In this document: positions 25,416 through 34,275 of the stretch, in pieces | How positions within the stretch are numbered: position 1 is the stretch's first letter | Layout of the letters: every line of letters starts with the position of its first letter | From: Herbaspirillum sp. DW155 | GTDB lineage: Bacteria > Pseudomonadota > Gammaproteobacteria > Burkholderiales > Burkholderiaceae_D | Assembly: GCF_037076565.1 (NCBI RefSeq) | Contig: NZ_AP029028.1 | Span: forward strand, 2,728,001 to 2,792,000 | Reading direction: 5' to 3' | DNA: 64,000 bases | The notes under the pieces: generated by a model | What the model was told of the DNA's origin: nothing | The model's database searches: none | Seen by the model: only the letters and a program-made list of their open reading frames with translations | Position numbers and translations under genes: made by a program

Positions 25416-26801
25416 ATGAACCATATCGTCGGTCGCGCACTGGAGCAAAGAGACTATCGGGCCATTCATCTGGCGCGACATCTGTTGCCCTTCGAGGATC
25501 ACAAGTTCCTTCAACCCGAGCATGCGCGCGTCATCGTACGCGGCCAGGGCCTGCATGTCTGGGACGATCAGGGGCATCGCCTGCTCGATGCCATGTCCGG
25601 CCTGTGGTGCACCACCCTCGGCTACGGCCGGCAGGAACTGGTGGACGCGGCCGCCAGGCAGATGACCACCTTGTCCTACTGCAGCCAGTTCTTCAACACC
25701 ACCCACCCTGCGGTCGCCGAGCTGTCGGGCCGGTTGTTCGAACTGCTGCCCGCCTGCTACAGCCGCGTGCTCTATTGCAACTCCGGCTCCGAGGCCAACG
25801 AGACGCTCATCAAGGTGGTGCGCCGTTACTGGGAACTCGCCGGACGCGCCGGCAAGCGCGTCATCATCGGGCGCCACAATGGCTATCACGGTTCGACGGT
25901 AGGCAGCGCCTCCCTGGGCGGCATGAAGATCATGCACGCGCTGGGCGCAAGCGTGCTGCCCGAGGTCACGCACATCGAGCAGCCCTTCTGGTTCGACTAT
26001 GACGGCCCGCTCAGCGAGACCGAGTTCGGCCTGCATGCAGCGCAAGCCCTGGAGCGCAAGATCATCGAACTGGGCGCGGACAATGTGGCGGCATTCGTGG
26101 CCGAGCCCTTTCAGGGGGCCGGGGGCATGATCTTCCCACCCGCCAGCTATTGGCCCGAGATACAGCGCATCTGCCAACGCCATGAGGTCTTGCTGTGTGC
26201 CGATGAGGTCATCGGTGGCTTCGGTCGGACCGGTCACTGGTTCGCCCATCAGCATTTCGGGTTCCAGCCCGACCTGATCACCATCGCCAAGGGCCTCACT
26301 TCCGGCTATGTGCCTATGGGTGGACTGGTGCTCTCCGAGCGCGTCGGCGAGACGCTGGCCGAGTGCGGCGGCGTGTTCGCCCACGGCCTGACCTACCAGG
26401 GGCATCCGGTTGCCGCCGCAGTCGCGCTGGCTACCTTGTCGCTGCTGGACGAAGGCGGTGTGCTGACGCAACTGGCCAACTGCACCGGTCCCTATCTGCA
26501 GGCACAACTGCGCAGCCGCCTGGGCGGCCATGTGCTGGTCAACGGCATTGAAGGCAGCGGCGCGGTGGCCGCCCTGCAGCTGGCCCCCAACAAGCAGGGC
26601 AAAGAGCGCTTTGCCAACGAAAATGCGGTCGGGCTGTATTGCATGCGGCGGGCGCAGCACCACGGGCTGATCGTGCGCACTTCCGGCGCACGCATCATCC
26701 TTGCTCCCGCGCTGGTGGCCAGTCTTGACGAGCTGGACGAACTGATCGACAAGCTCACGCTGACGCTGGACGATACGGCGCGAGCATTGAAGATGGCGTA
26801 A
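25416..26801 (+). CDS. Class III PLP-dependent aminotransferase, likely HrpL-controlled
   Basis: This 461-residue protein follows the omega-amino-acid or diamine aminotransferase type. G-L-W-C near residue 61, N-S-G-S-E-A-N-E near 126, the aspartate that holds the pyridine nitrogen in A-D-E-V-I-G-G-F-G-R-T-G near 263 and the Schiff-base lysine in T-I-A-K-G-L-T-S-G near 289 are all present. Members use polyamines, beta-alanine or similar amines with pyruvate or 2-oxoglutarate. A perfect HrpL box lies 73 bases upstream, so it may supply a virulence-related metabolite. There is no good ribosome site at the start, though the N-terminus aligns with the family. Confidence 0.9.
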   Translation: MNHIVGRALEQRDYRAIHLARHLLPFEDHKFLQPEHARVIVRGQGLHVWDDQGHRLLDAMSGLWCTTLGYGRQELVDAAARQMTTLSYCSQFFNTTHPAVAELSGRLFELLPACYSRVLYCNSGSEANETLIKVVRRYWELAGRAGKRVIIGRHNGYHGSTVGSASLGGMKIMHALGASVLPEVTHIEQPFWFDYDGPLSETEFGLHAAQALERKIIELGADNVAAFVAEPFQGAGGMIFPPASYWPEIQRICQRHEVLLCADEVIGGFGRTGHWFAHQHFGFQPDLITIAKGLTSGYVPMGGLVLSERVGETLAECGGVFAHGLTYQGHPVAAAVALATLSLLDEGGVLTQLANCTGPYLQAQLRSRLGGHVLVNGIEGSGAVAALQLAPNKQGKERFANENAVGLYCMRRAQHHGLIVRTSGARIILAPALVASLDELDELIDKLTLTLDDTARALKMA

Positions 26802-26955
26802 TCATGCGCATGCACCTGCCCTTACATGGCTTTTCCTTGCTGCGCTCACTGCGCGGGCGACGCGACCTGCGGCATGCCGGCATGGCAGGCAACGCCGGCA
26901 CCGGCGTGCTGCGCTCACTGCGTTACCGGACACTGGCGCTGCGTTGCCTGCGTGT

Positions 26956-26984
26956 GGAACCGCGCTGCCGAACCCTGCCACCCA
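26956..26984 (+). promoter_or_regulatory. Perfect HrpL box before the unknown gene at 27083
   Basis: GGAACC (26956-26961), 16 bases, CCACCCA (26978-26984), matching every fixed base. It lies in the 281-base gap after the aminotransferase, pointing right, 42 bases before a possible TTG start (27026) and 99 bases before the ATG at 27083. Confidence 0.7.
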
Positions 26985-27082
26985 GAACAGTACGCGCTCG
27001 CTGATCTCGGCGAAGGCGGTACGCCTTGTCAAAACAAGACGGGATTGCCGGGCCTGCTCTCATCCTCGCATCCCGATCAATC

Positions 27083-27772
27083 ATGGGAAATCCTGACGTG
27101 TACGCGAAGCATTCACCCTTTTCTCTTTGGGGCCTGACGCTGGAGGCCGAGTCCGCTCCTGATCAGCCGCCCATGAAGCAGACCTTCATCGTCCGGCTGG
27201 GAGAGGAAGCCGGCGTACTCACCTTCGCCTCGGCACTGGATGCGGAAATCTATTGTCAGCATCTGGCGGCGAGCGGCGTAGCGGGATGGCAGCGCGAACG
27301 CCTGGAACGCATCGACCTCTCCGGCGTGCTGGCGGCGATACCCGAGCAACAACAGCGGCTCATGCTGTCGCTGGGATTCTATGCCTCGGACAGCAACGAC
27401 CTGCTAGCCGATGACAGCCAGTCGCTCGTGACTCCCTTGCTGCCGGTGCAGTTCGATCTGCGCCAGCGCCGACATGGCCTGCGCCAGCTGCGCATAGGCA
27501 CCGACATTCCGGCCTTTGTCCACCATTGGTGGGGCAGCATCGGCGGCGAGAATTATGGCCAGCAGATCGGTGCGCTCGAACATGACTCCGAATCTGCCAT
27601 CAGCCAATGTGCCACCGAGGCGCTGCGCAAGATTCACATTACTGGCATCAGCGACTATCTGCATACGTGGACCATGGAGGGAATGAGCGAGATCTATGCC
27701 CTGTACCGACCGGATACCGGCGAATGGGGTTTCCGCCCGCTGCGCCACGAGCCGGCACGACAGCTCCATTAA
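27083..27772 (+). CDS. Unknown protein, candidate HrpL-regulated effector or enzyme
   Basis: This protein has 229 residues from the ATG at 27083. A TTG at 27026 with AAGGCGG upstream would add 19 residues. I recognise no domain. It is soluble and mixed alpha/beta, with Trp- and Tyr-rich stretches (V-H-H-W-W-G-S-I-G-G near 151) and a conserved-looking end (W-G-F-R-P-L-R). It has no signal peptide or membrane segment. The reason for interest is the perfect HrpL box in front and the HrpL-type aminotransferase gene just upstream. It could be an effector, or a partner enzyme in the same pathway. Confidence 0.75.
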   Translation: MGNPDVYAKHSPFSLWGLTLEAESAPDQPPMKQTFIVRLGEEAGVLTFASALDAEIYCQHLAASGVAGWQRERLERIDLSGVLAAIPEQQQRLMLSLGFYASDSNDLLADDSQSLVTPLLPVQFDLRQRRHGLRQLRIGTDIPAFVHHWWGSIGGENYGQQIGALEHDSESAISQCATEALRKIHITGISDYLHTWTMEGMSEIYALYRPDTGEWGFRPLRHEPARQLH

Positions 27773-27779
27773 AGGCGCC

Positions 27780-28793
27780 TCATTTCCGAACCGGTGTGAT
27801 CGACACCGGGAGCATGCTGCCCTTGCCGCTTTCCCTCGCGCGGCGCAGCAGCATCTCCGCGGTGACGACATCCTGCAGCGCTGATCCGACCGACTTGTAC
27901 AGCGCTATTTCACCTGAAGGCCGTGGCGCCAGGCGACCGCCGATCAGATCGTCCAGCCCGTGCAGCTTGTCCGCAAAGCGGATGCCGGCGCGGTGGGCGG
28001 CAATCATGTCCCCGGTATCGTGTGCCACCTCCTCAACCATGTCGGCGACGATGAGACCGGCGCGCGCAATCACATCGACGTCTACCTCGCGCTGCTCCGG
28101 CAGCGTCGATCCTATCGAGACAACGCACATGCCAGGCTCCAGCCACTCCCCGCGCAAGACCGGAGATTCGTCACGTGAGCGGGCAGCGCAAATGACCACA
28201 TCAACGCCTTTGACTGCCGTCTCAGCGCTCGGGGCGGCGCTGATGTCGATACCCGCGCGATGGCGGAAATCTGCGGCAAAGCGTTCGCGGCTGGCCGGCG
28301 TGGGACTGAAGACCGACACCGACTGAAGGGAGCGGGCCGCATGCAAGGCATTGAGTTGTGAGCGCGCCTCAAAACCGGATCCGATCACGGCCACCCGCAG
28401 CGCCCGCCGCGGGGCCAGCGCGTCCACCGCGATGGCCGCAGTGGCGGCCGTGCGAATGGCCGTGATCTGGTTGCCATCGATCAATGCGGACAGCGCCATG
28501 GTCTGCTCATCGAACAGGGAGATGAGATAGCTGGCGCAGCCCGCCCGAGGCGACGCCGAGATCAGCTTGGAACCGAGGTGCCCGCCGCTGGGCGAAATGG
28601 CGCTGAGCGTGCGCAGCCAGATACCGTTACCGCGCGCCATGGAACGCGGCGGCACCATCTGTTGTTCAACCGGCGCTGCGTAAGCGGCGCGCAGCGCGTC
28701 GATGGCGTCCTTCCAGCTATGCAGCTGGCTCACGTCGTCATCGGTCAGAAAGAGGGTCGGCGGGACAGAAGCAATGGCGGCAGATGCAGACAT
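27780..28793 (-). CDS. Ornithine cyclodeaminase / mu-crystallin family protein
   Basis: This 337-residue protein starts at 28793, with GAGGAG upstream. The Rossmann motif is V-A-V-I-G-S-G-F-E-A-R near residue 125, preceded by the T-A-A-T-A-A-I segment. The family includes ornithine cyclodeaminases, alanine dehydrogenases, ketimine reductases and the SbnB-type amino-acid synthases, and this sequence does not settle which. It ends seven bases from the convergent unknown gene. Confidence 0.85.
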   Translation of the reverse strand: MSASAAIASVPPTLFLTDDDVSQLHSWKDAIDALRAAYAAPVEQQMVPPRSMARGNGIWLRTLSAISPSGGHLGSKLISASPRAGCASYLISLFDEQTMALSALIDGNQITAIRTAATAAIAVDALAPRRALRVAVIGSGFEARSQLNALHAARSLQSVSVFSPTPASRERFAADFRHRAGIDISAAPSAETAVKGVDVVICAARSRDESPVLRGEWLEPGMCVVSIGSTLPEQREVDVDVIARAGLIVADMVEEVAHDTGDMIAAHRAGIRFADKLHGLDDLIGGRLAPRPSGEIALYKSVGSALQDVVTAEMLLRRARESGKGSMLPVSITPVRK

Positions 28794-28909
28794 GAAAACG
28801 AACTCCTCATAGGCAGGTCGGCCAGACAAGGCGGAGCCCTGTCCGGAAATCCGGGATCGACATAAAGAAGGCAGAAATGGCAGCCTGAACGAACTGGCCA
28901 GCGTCTCTG

Positions 28910-29845
28910 CTAGCGGATGGGCGCCGGGTGTGAAAACAAAGTGCGAATCAGCTGGTGCAGGCTGCGCGTTGCCAGCGTGCTCGGCCGATGCCGGGTGGTA
29001 CCCAGGACGATACTGCGCATGAGCTCAGGCTCCACGATGCGCGCCTTGCCCAGGCGGCCATCCTGCACGCCGGTGCCAGACACTGCAGCGACGATGGCAT
29101 AGCCGATGCCGGCTGCTGCAATTTCTCTTTGCAGGGCAATGGTGTCGGCCTCGACCGAAACGCTCAGCCGCACGCCGCGCTCGCGGGCCAGGACATCGAG
29201 CCGTCGGCGCAGGACATGGGGCTCAGCGGGCAATATCAGGGGCAGGCTCTGCAGCGCATCAAAGGCAATGCGTCCGGATGCCAGCACGGGGGCATCGCGC
29301 GGGCCGATCAAATCAAGCGTCGTGGTCAACAGGCAAGGCTCATCCCTATCGTCCACCACACCTTCCCGCAACAACAAGGCCATATCCAGACGGCCACCCG
29401 CCAGCCATTCTTCAAGCTGAGCGCCGGAACCTTCGACCAGGTGCAGGCGGACCCGTGGAAATTGCGCCTGAACCGCCTGGAACAGTCGCCCGGCAAACGT
29501 CGGCACGGTCGAGGGCAACAAGCCCACATGGACCTCGCCGATCGGGATATTGCTGGTCGTCAGAATGTCATCGGCGAGCCGGTCAGCCTCCAGCATCAGC
29601 GCCCGGATGCGGCGGTAGACGATTTCACCAAATTCGGTGAGGACCACGCCGCGCCCGGTGCGACGAAACAGCTTGGCGCCGCATTGCCTCTCCAGCTGGC
29701 CGATCTGGCGGCTGATCACGGATTGCGGTCCATTGAGCGCATTGGCGGCCTGCGTCAGGCTGCCCAGTTCGGCCACCCTGGCAAAGAGCGCCCAGCGTGC
29801 ATCGAGGATGGCCGGGATCGGCAAGGAAGAATCTGGCTTGTTCAA
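28910..29845 (-). CDS. LysR-family transcriptional regulator
   Basis: This 311-residue protein has an N-terminal helix-turn-helix (A-E-L-G-S-L-T-Q-A-A-N-A-L-N-G-P-Q-S-V-I-S near residues 23-43) and a periplasmic-binding-like effector domain from about 95. The start is taken at 29845. It lies between the cyclodeaminase-like gene and the aldehyde dehydrogenase block, all leftward, and probably controls one of them. Confidence 0.88.
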   Translation of the reverse strand: MNKPDSSLPIPAILDARWALFARVAELGSLTQAANALNGPQSVISRQIGQLERQCGAKLFRRTGRGVVLTEFGEIVYRRIRALMLEADRLADDILTTSNIPIGEVHVGLLPSTVPTFAGRLFQAVQAQFPRVRLHLVEGSGAQLEEWLAGGRLDMALLLREGVVDDRDEPCLLTTTLDLIGPRDAPVLASGRIAFDALQSLPLILPAEPHVLRRRLDVLARERGVRLSVSVEADTIALQREIAAAGIGYAIVAAVSGTGVQDGRLGKARIVEPELMRSIVLGTTRHRPSTLATRSLHQLIRTLFSHPAPIR

Positions 29846-29949
29846 GAACGTCTGCGCTCCTCGATATCGCTGTTGGCAGGACCGGGCAATGCCATCGGCA
29901 AACCCTGCCTCATTGAAAAAAACTGCTCAGATGATCACATGCTCGCGGG

Positions 29950-30057
29950 TCATGGCCTGGCTTTTGCCAGAGCGGCGTGGACATCAAGGATATAGCGGAA
30001 GTACTCCTGTTGCGTCATGCCCGGTTTGCGCCGGATCGCAGCCGTCGTCTTGATCAT
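29950..30057 (-). pseudogene. N-terminal fragment of an EthD-type protein
   Basis: From ATG 30057 only 35 codons are open. The peptide (M-I-K-T-T-A-A-I-R-R-K-P-G-M-T then E-Y-F-R-Y-I-L-D-V-H) looks like the first third of EthD-domain proteins, normally about 100 residues. The stop then interrupts it and the expected continuation is absent downstream. It follows the aldehyde dehydrogenase gene by 50 bases, so it was probably the last gene of that operon. Confidence 0.55.
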
Positions 30058-30107
30058 CGTTTATCTCACTGTGGGAGAACCAAGGGAACGTACCCGGGTG
30101 ACCGTCA

Positions 30108-31559
30108 TCACCACGATGCACAGATGTATTTGGACTCAAGGTATTCCAGCAGGCCATCGTGCCCGCCTTCCCGGCCGACACCACTCTGCTTCCAGCCGCC
30201 GAACGGTGCGGCCGGGTCGGACACCACGCCGCGATTGATGCCGACCATGCCGGCCTCGATGCGCTCGGCCACATGCAGTGCCTTGCCGAGATCCTGGCTA
30301 TGCACAAAGGACACCAGTCCGAATGCGGTGTCATTGGCCAGCCGGATCACTTCATCGATACTGTCGAACACGCAGATCGGCGCCACCGGACCGAAGATTT
30401 CCCGATGCAGGATGGCGGCATCCGGACGCACACCGGTCAACAGCGTGGGTTCATAGAAATAGCCTTTCCCTGCACGGATCTTGCCGCCGGTCAGCACCCG
30501 CGCGCCCTGCTCCACCGCTTCGGTGACCAGCTGATGCACCTTGTCGAGCGTGCTGCGGTTGACCAGGGGTCCAAGCTGCACGCCCTCCTCCAGACCCGGT
30601 CCTATCCTGACGGCCGCCATGGCCTGTGCGAAGCGCATTGAAAACTCTTCTGCGACGGCTCGCGCCACATAGAAGCGATTGGCCGCCGTGCAGGACTCGC
30701 CGCCGTTGCGCAGCTTGGCCACCATGGCAGAGGCCACCGCGACCTCCAGATCGGCGTCTTCCAGAACGATGAAGGGCGCATTGCCGCCCAGTTCCATCGA
30801 GCATTTCACGACATTCTGTGCAGCCTGCTCCAGCAAGACCCGGCCGATTTCGGTTGAACCCGTGAAGGAGAGCTTGCGTACGCGCGGGTCTTGCAGCATC
30901 GCCTTGACGACCTCGCCGGACTTGCGCGACGGTACGACATTGATCACACCGGCCGGTACGCCCGCTTCTTCGAAGATCTCAGCCATCGCCAGCGCGGTCA
31001 ACGGCGTTTCCGAGGCCGGCTTGAGTACCACCGTGCAACCGGCCGCCAGCGCCGGGCCTATCTTGCGGGTCGCCATCGCAGCCGGGAAGTTCCAGGGCGT
31101 AACGAAGACGGCCACGCCAATCGGCTGCCGCACTACCAGGATACGGTTGGCCCCGCCGGGTGCCTGCGACACTTCGCCTTGAATGCGGACCGCCTCTTCG
31201 GAATACCAGCGCAGAAACTCGGCCGCATAGATGACCTCGCCGCGCGCTTCAGCGAGCGCCTTGCCGCTTTCGAGAACGATCAGGCGCGCGAAGGCTTCCT
31301 TGCGTTCCATGAGCAGATCGAAGGCGCGACGCAGCACATCGCTTCGTTGCCTGGGCGAGGTGGCGGCCCAGGCCGGACCGGCGCGATAGGCGGCATCGAC
31401 CGCCTCCAGCGCGTCGGCCACCGAGGCGCTGGCCACCTCGGCCAGTACCTCTTCGGTGGCGGGATCACGGACTTCGAAACGTCCGCCATCGGAGGCCTCG
31501 CGCCATTGCCCGCCGATATGGAGGCCCGTCTTGACCTGACTGACTTCTGGATGTGGCAT
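30108..31559 (-). CDS. NAD(P)-dependent aldehyde dehydrogenase
   Basis: This 483-residue ALDH of the semialdehyde dehydrogenase group has the N-F-P-A motif near 154, F-T-G-S near 230, the catalytic Glu in M-E-L-G-G-N-A-P near 251 and the catalytic Cys in G-G-E-S-C near 286. Such enzymes oxidise succinate or 2-oxoglutarate semialdehyde. It lies 13 bases after the DapA-family gene, so the pair likely performs consecutive steps, as in pathways where a DapA-family dehydratase yields 2-oxoglutarate semialdehyde. Confidence 0.88.
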   Translation of the reverse strand: MPHPEVSQVKTGLHIGGQWREASDGGRFEVRDPATEEVLAEVASASVADALEAVDAAYRAGPAWAATSPRQRSDVLRRAFDLLMERKEAFARLIVLESGKALAEARGEVIYAAEFLRWYSEEAVRIQGEVSQAPGGANRILVVRQPIGVAVFVTPWNFPAAMATRKIGPALAAGCTVVLKPASETPLTALAMAEIFEEAGVPAGVINVVPSRKSGEVVKAMLQDPRVRKLSFTGSTEIGRVLLEQAAQNVVKCSMELGGNAPFIVLEDADLEVAVASAMVAKLRNGGESCTAANRFYVARAVAEEFSMRFAQAMAAVRIGPGLEEGVQLGPLVNRSTLDKVHQLVTEAVEQGARVLTGGKIRAGKGYFYEPTLLTGVRPDAAILHREIFGPVAPICVFDSIDEVIRLANDTAFGLVSFVHSQDLGKALHVAERIEAGMVGINRGVVSDPAAPFGGWKQSGVGREGGHDGLLEYLESKYICASW

Positions 31560-31572
31560 TGCAGGTCCTCTC

Positions 31573-32592
31573 TTAAACGGGATGGCGACCGGTCATGAAT
31601 TCGCTGTCGGGATCGGTGGTGGGTGTGATGCCAGAGGCCCGCAACCCTTCGCGCAGCTGGCGCATGATGCGGTCCGGGCAACGCATGGCGGGCGCACGCA
31701 AAGGCCCGCCGTTGAAGCCGGCCAGCCAGTCCTGGTATTTCCATTGGGTACGGTTCAGCACCCCGGTGCCACCGGCGTAGGTCGCCGATGCAGCGCTATT
31801 GGCCAGCCGCGCCGGCTGCACCTTCCAGTACAACTGCATGGCCTCTTCCCATTGACCGTCTCTGGCCAGCTGGAAGGCGCGCGGATAGTAGTCCTGCATC
31901 CATTGGGTATTGCTGGTGCCGGAGAACTGCAGATGCATCATGCTCATCATCGGGATCGCATCGCCCTCGATGGGACAGCTGATCACCACCTCATCGCGGA
32001 AGTGGTGCCACATCTCGCACAGTCCCGCCACCAGAGGGAAACCCTGTTCAGACTTGATGGCCACGATATTGGGAATGTCGTCGAGCAGGCGACGCACGAA
32101 CTCCACCGGCATCCCGGCCGGATGCACGCGCTCGAAGCCCCACAATGGAATCGGGAACAGCATGACGGCCAGGTCGGTGGCATCGCAGAACTGTCGGGTG
32201 TAGTCGTAGATCTGCTGCTCGTTGGCGGGCCAGAACTGCGGAGGATACGACAGCAGGACGATATCGGCGCCCGCCTTCTCGGCCAGCTTCACGGCCTCGA
32301 TGTTTTCCTGCAGGGTGCCGAAGGCGGCGTGGAAGAACAATCCCATGTTCCGGCCGGCCGATTCGCGCGCCCAGGCGGTAAACTGCGCATTTTCTTCGGG
32401 GGTGATGGCCACTTCCGCGCAGAGCAAGGTGTAGCGGTAACCGAACCGTACGGCCAGGTCGATATCGTGGCGGATACCTTTTTCGTTGAGCCGCTTGAGG
32501 TCGGCGCTATAGCTGGGAAGGGTGACCGCACTGCAGCCGGTGAGGTATTCGCGCGCCCATGCACGCGCATCCTGCTTCTTGTAGTTCGCCAT
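31573..32592 (-). CDS. Dihydrodipicolinate synthase-family lyase/dehydratase
   Basis: This 339-residue protein is of the DapA/N-acetylneuraminate lyase superfamily. The Schiff-base lysine is in I-V-A-I-K-S-E-Q near residue 178, and the glycine-rich N-terminal strand is replaced by T-L-P-S-Y-S. It is longer than DapA (about 290) and has an extra C-terminal tail of about 35 residues. Housekeeping lysine synthesis is unlikely given the partner aldehyde dehydrogenase. A sugar-acid or hydroxyproline-type dehydratase is more plausible. A palindrome at 32674 may be its operator. Confidence 0.82.
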   Translation of the reverse strand: MANYKKQDARAWAREYLTGCSAVTLPSYSADLKRLNEKGIRHDIDLAVRFGYRYTLLCAEVAITPEENAQFTAWARESAGRNMGLFFHAAFGTLQENIEAVKLAEKAGADIVLLSYPPQFWPANEQQIYDYTRQFCDATDLAVMLFPIPLWGFERVHPAGMPVEFVRRLLDDIPNIVAIKSEQGFPLVAGLCEMWHHFRDEVVISCPIEGDAIPMMSMMHLQFSGTSNTQWMQDYYPRAFQLARDGQWEEAMQLYWKVQPARLANSAASATYAGGTGVLNRTQWKYQDWLAGFNGGPLRAPAMRCPDRIMRQLREGLRASGITPTTDPDSEFMTGRHPV

Positions 32593-32953
32593 CGTGGTTC
32601 CTGTAACTGGTTCGGAGAAAGCCCGTCAATGCGGAGGTGTGCCCTCGGTGAATCGGGGACCGAGGTGGCAGTGGGGCTCATCATAATGAGCCCGACCTCG
32701 CTCTGGCACTACGTGGACGGGAAAGCAGATATGCCGCTTTTGCTATATCGCGTCATGCTGTTTGCGATGTAGCACTGGGAACAGGAAACAGGATCGGATG
32801 GGCGCTCTTTCGGATCAGCCGCGCATGGTTCAACCCGATTGCGCATGCGCTCATGCCGCCGGTCACGGCCGGTGTCGGCTTGTAGGGAGACAAACAAACG
32901 CGGAATCCATACATCGCGGAACCGGCCGTCACAGCATTGCCGGCCCGCTCTTG
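32593..32953. other. Intergenic region with a perfect palindrome
   Basis: No gene is supported here. GGGCTCAT and ATGAGCCC (32674-32693) form a perfect 8-bp dyad with a 4-base centre, 82 bases upstream of the DapA-family start. ACCGAGG repeats flank it. It could be an operator or an old terminator. Confidence 0.45.
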
Positions 32954-33220
32954 TCAGCGGTTGCGCAGGCGGCGCACGTAGCTGTCGCCCAGGCGCTGCA
33001 CCAGCGACACCAGCAAGATCAGCATCGCAATGACGATCACCATCACCTGCGTATCAAAGCGCTGATAGCCATAGCGGATCGCCAGATCGCCCAGCCCGCC
33101 TGCGCCCACCGCACCGGCCATGGCGGACGAGCTGATCAGCGCCACCAGCGTGATGGTGGCATTGGCGCAAAGTACAGTCAGGACCAGCAGGAAGTGACGG
33201 AAAAGACGGGAAAGCAGCAT
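32954..33220 (-). pseudogene. Remnant of MetI-type methionine ABC permease
   Basis: An 88-codon frame encodes the C-terminal part of MetI: S-S-S-A-M-A-G-A-V-G-A-G-G-L-G-D followed by R-Y-G-Y-Q-R-F-D-T and a last transmembrane helix. MetI is normally about 220 residues, and the first four helices and coupling loop are missing. The N-terminal 25 residues do not match the family. No metN or metQ gene is near. Confidence 0.75.
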
Positions 33221-33599
33221 GCAAGGCTCCGAAAAGAGGTGTTTTTGGGAAAAAGTATTCAGTGCGTGTTGCAGCGCCGGCCGCCCCGGGGGCAAGCTCA
33301 TGCCGCTGGACGCGGGTTCGCAGGCAACGTGCGGGAAAAAACAGCCCGCCAGCGGCACAAACCTTCATAGGGCACTTTTGTCAGGACAGGCTGGCGAGCC
33401 ATCCGTGCTGCGCACAGCCCTCCTCCCGGAACTGCAGAAAACCAGGGATACGCATGAAGTTGTTGGTGTGCATGGCCTGATCGCAAAGTCGCCCCGGGGG
33501 ACGCGGGATCAGCCTCTGCAGTCGCCGCGAGCCACGATTGTGGGCGACAGGATCGTTTGAAGCCACAAAGTAAATCGTGCTTGGATATCCGCTTTTTGC
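33221..33599. other. Gene-free stretch
   Basis: 379 bases with normal GC content but no frame with a credible start and ribosome site. No repeat or clear hairpin was seen. It may hold the decayed front part of the MetI transporter locus. Confidence 0.4.
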
Positions 33600-33773
33600 A
33601 TGAAGCTTCACCGGGCGTGCGCGGCTTGCGGCATACGCGTGAACAGGCCTTGCTGCGGAGCGGATTGTGGCGGGGGTTTCTTGCGCAGTGACGAACCGGC
33701 GCGGCTGGACATCGAGCGCATCGAGGCAGCGCCCGGCCCGGCCGATGCTCAGGCTGGGCTGGCGCCGGGCTGA
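33600..33773 (+). CDS. Small Cys-rich frame, doubtful gene
   Basis: This 57-codon frame begins MKLHRACAACGIRV and has five cysteines in its first 23 residues (C-A-A-C and C-C-x3-C), like a small zinc ribbon, followed by an acidic and then Ala/Pro/Gly-rich tail. No convincing ribosome site lies before the ATG at 33600. The stop adjoins the end of the convergent lipoprotein gene at 33774. Confidence 0.3.
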   Translation: MKLHRACAACGIRVNRPCCGADCGGGFLRSDEPARLDIERIEAAPGPADAQAGLAPG

Positions 33774-34142
33774 CTATTCACAGTCCGGATTGCCGTGCGT
33801 CCTCACGCACTGGCTGCGCGCACAGGCCGTGATGACCTGGTTGCGGCCATATTCATTGATGTCCACCGTCACGTAGACGGGATATTGCTGATACTCGGTG
33901 CGCAGGATGTCCTGGCAGACCGTATCGGTCCTGTTGCCATTGACCACCGAACTGCAGCGGGTCTGCCCGGTCGGCACCTGGATGGCGCGGGTGCGCATCT
34001 CCAGGCGCGTCTGCTGGATGATCGGATACTGGGCATAGGCCGCCGGAGCGCACTGGCTCTCGGTGGCGCGATAGGCTTCGGTGGCACAGCCGGTCAGTGC
34101 CAGCATCGCTGCCAGCCACGGCAGAGTGGCGTAGATCTTCAT
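33774..34142 (-). CDS. Small lipoprotein of unknown function
   Basis: This 122-residue protein has a signal peptide ending in the lipobox L-T-G-C (Cys19), so it should be lipidated and membrane anchored. Four further cysteines (C-A, C-S, C-Q and C-x4-C near the end) may form disulfides in the periplasm. Motifs such as T-E-Y-Q-Q-Y-P-V-Y-V-T-V are strand-like. No partner gene is evident. Confidence 0.8.
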   Translation of the reverse strand: MKIYATLPWLAAMLALTGCATEAYRATESQCAPAAYAQYPIIQQTRLEMRTRAIQVPTGQTRCSSVVNGNRTDTVCQDILRTEYQQYPVYVTVDINEYGRNQVITACARSQCVRTHGNPDCE

Positions 34143-34275
34143 TGGGATATCTCTTTACATGTTCCGGCCAGGGATTGTAGCCGCGCCTGGCGTCCCTGCC
34201 CTGAACAGAACGCAAAAAAGCGGCATCGAGAGCATGCCGCTTTTGCTTCATTTCTTTGCTTACACCCTGAAGAAC

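Noticed and set aside
30108-32592. Lysine biosynthesis pair (dapA plus dehydrogenase)
   Set aside because: The DapA-family protein is longer than DapA and is paired with a semialdehyde dehydrogenase, which points to catabolism.
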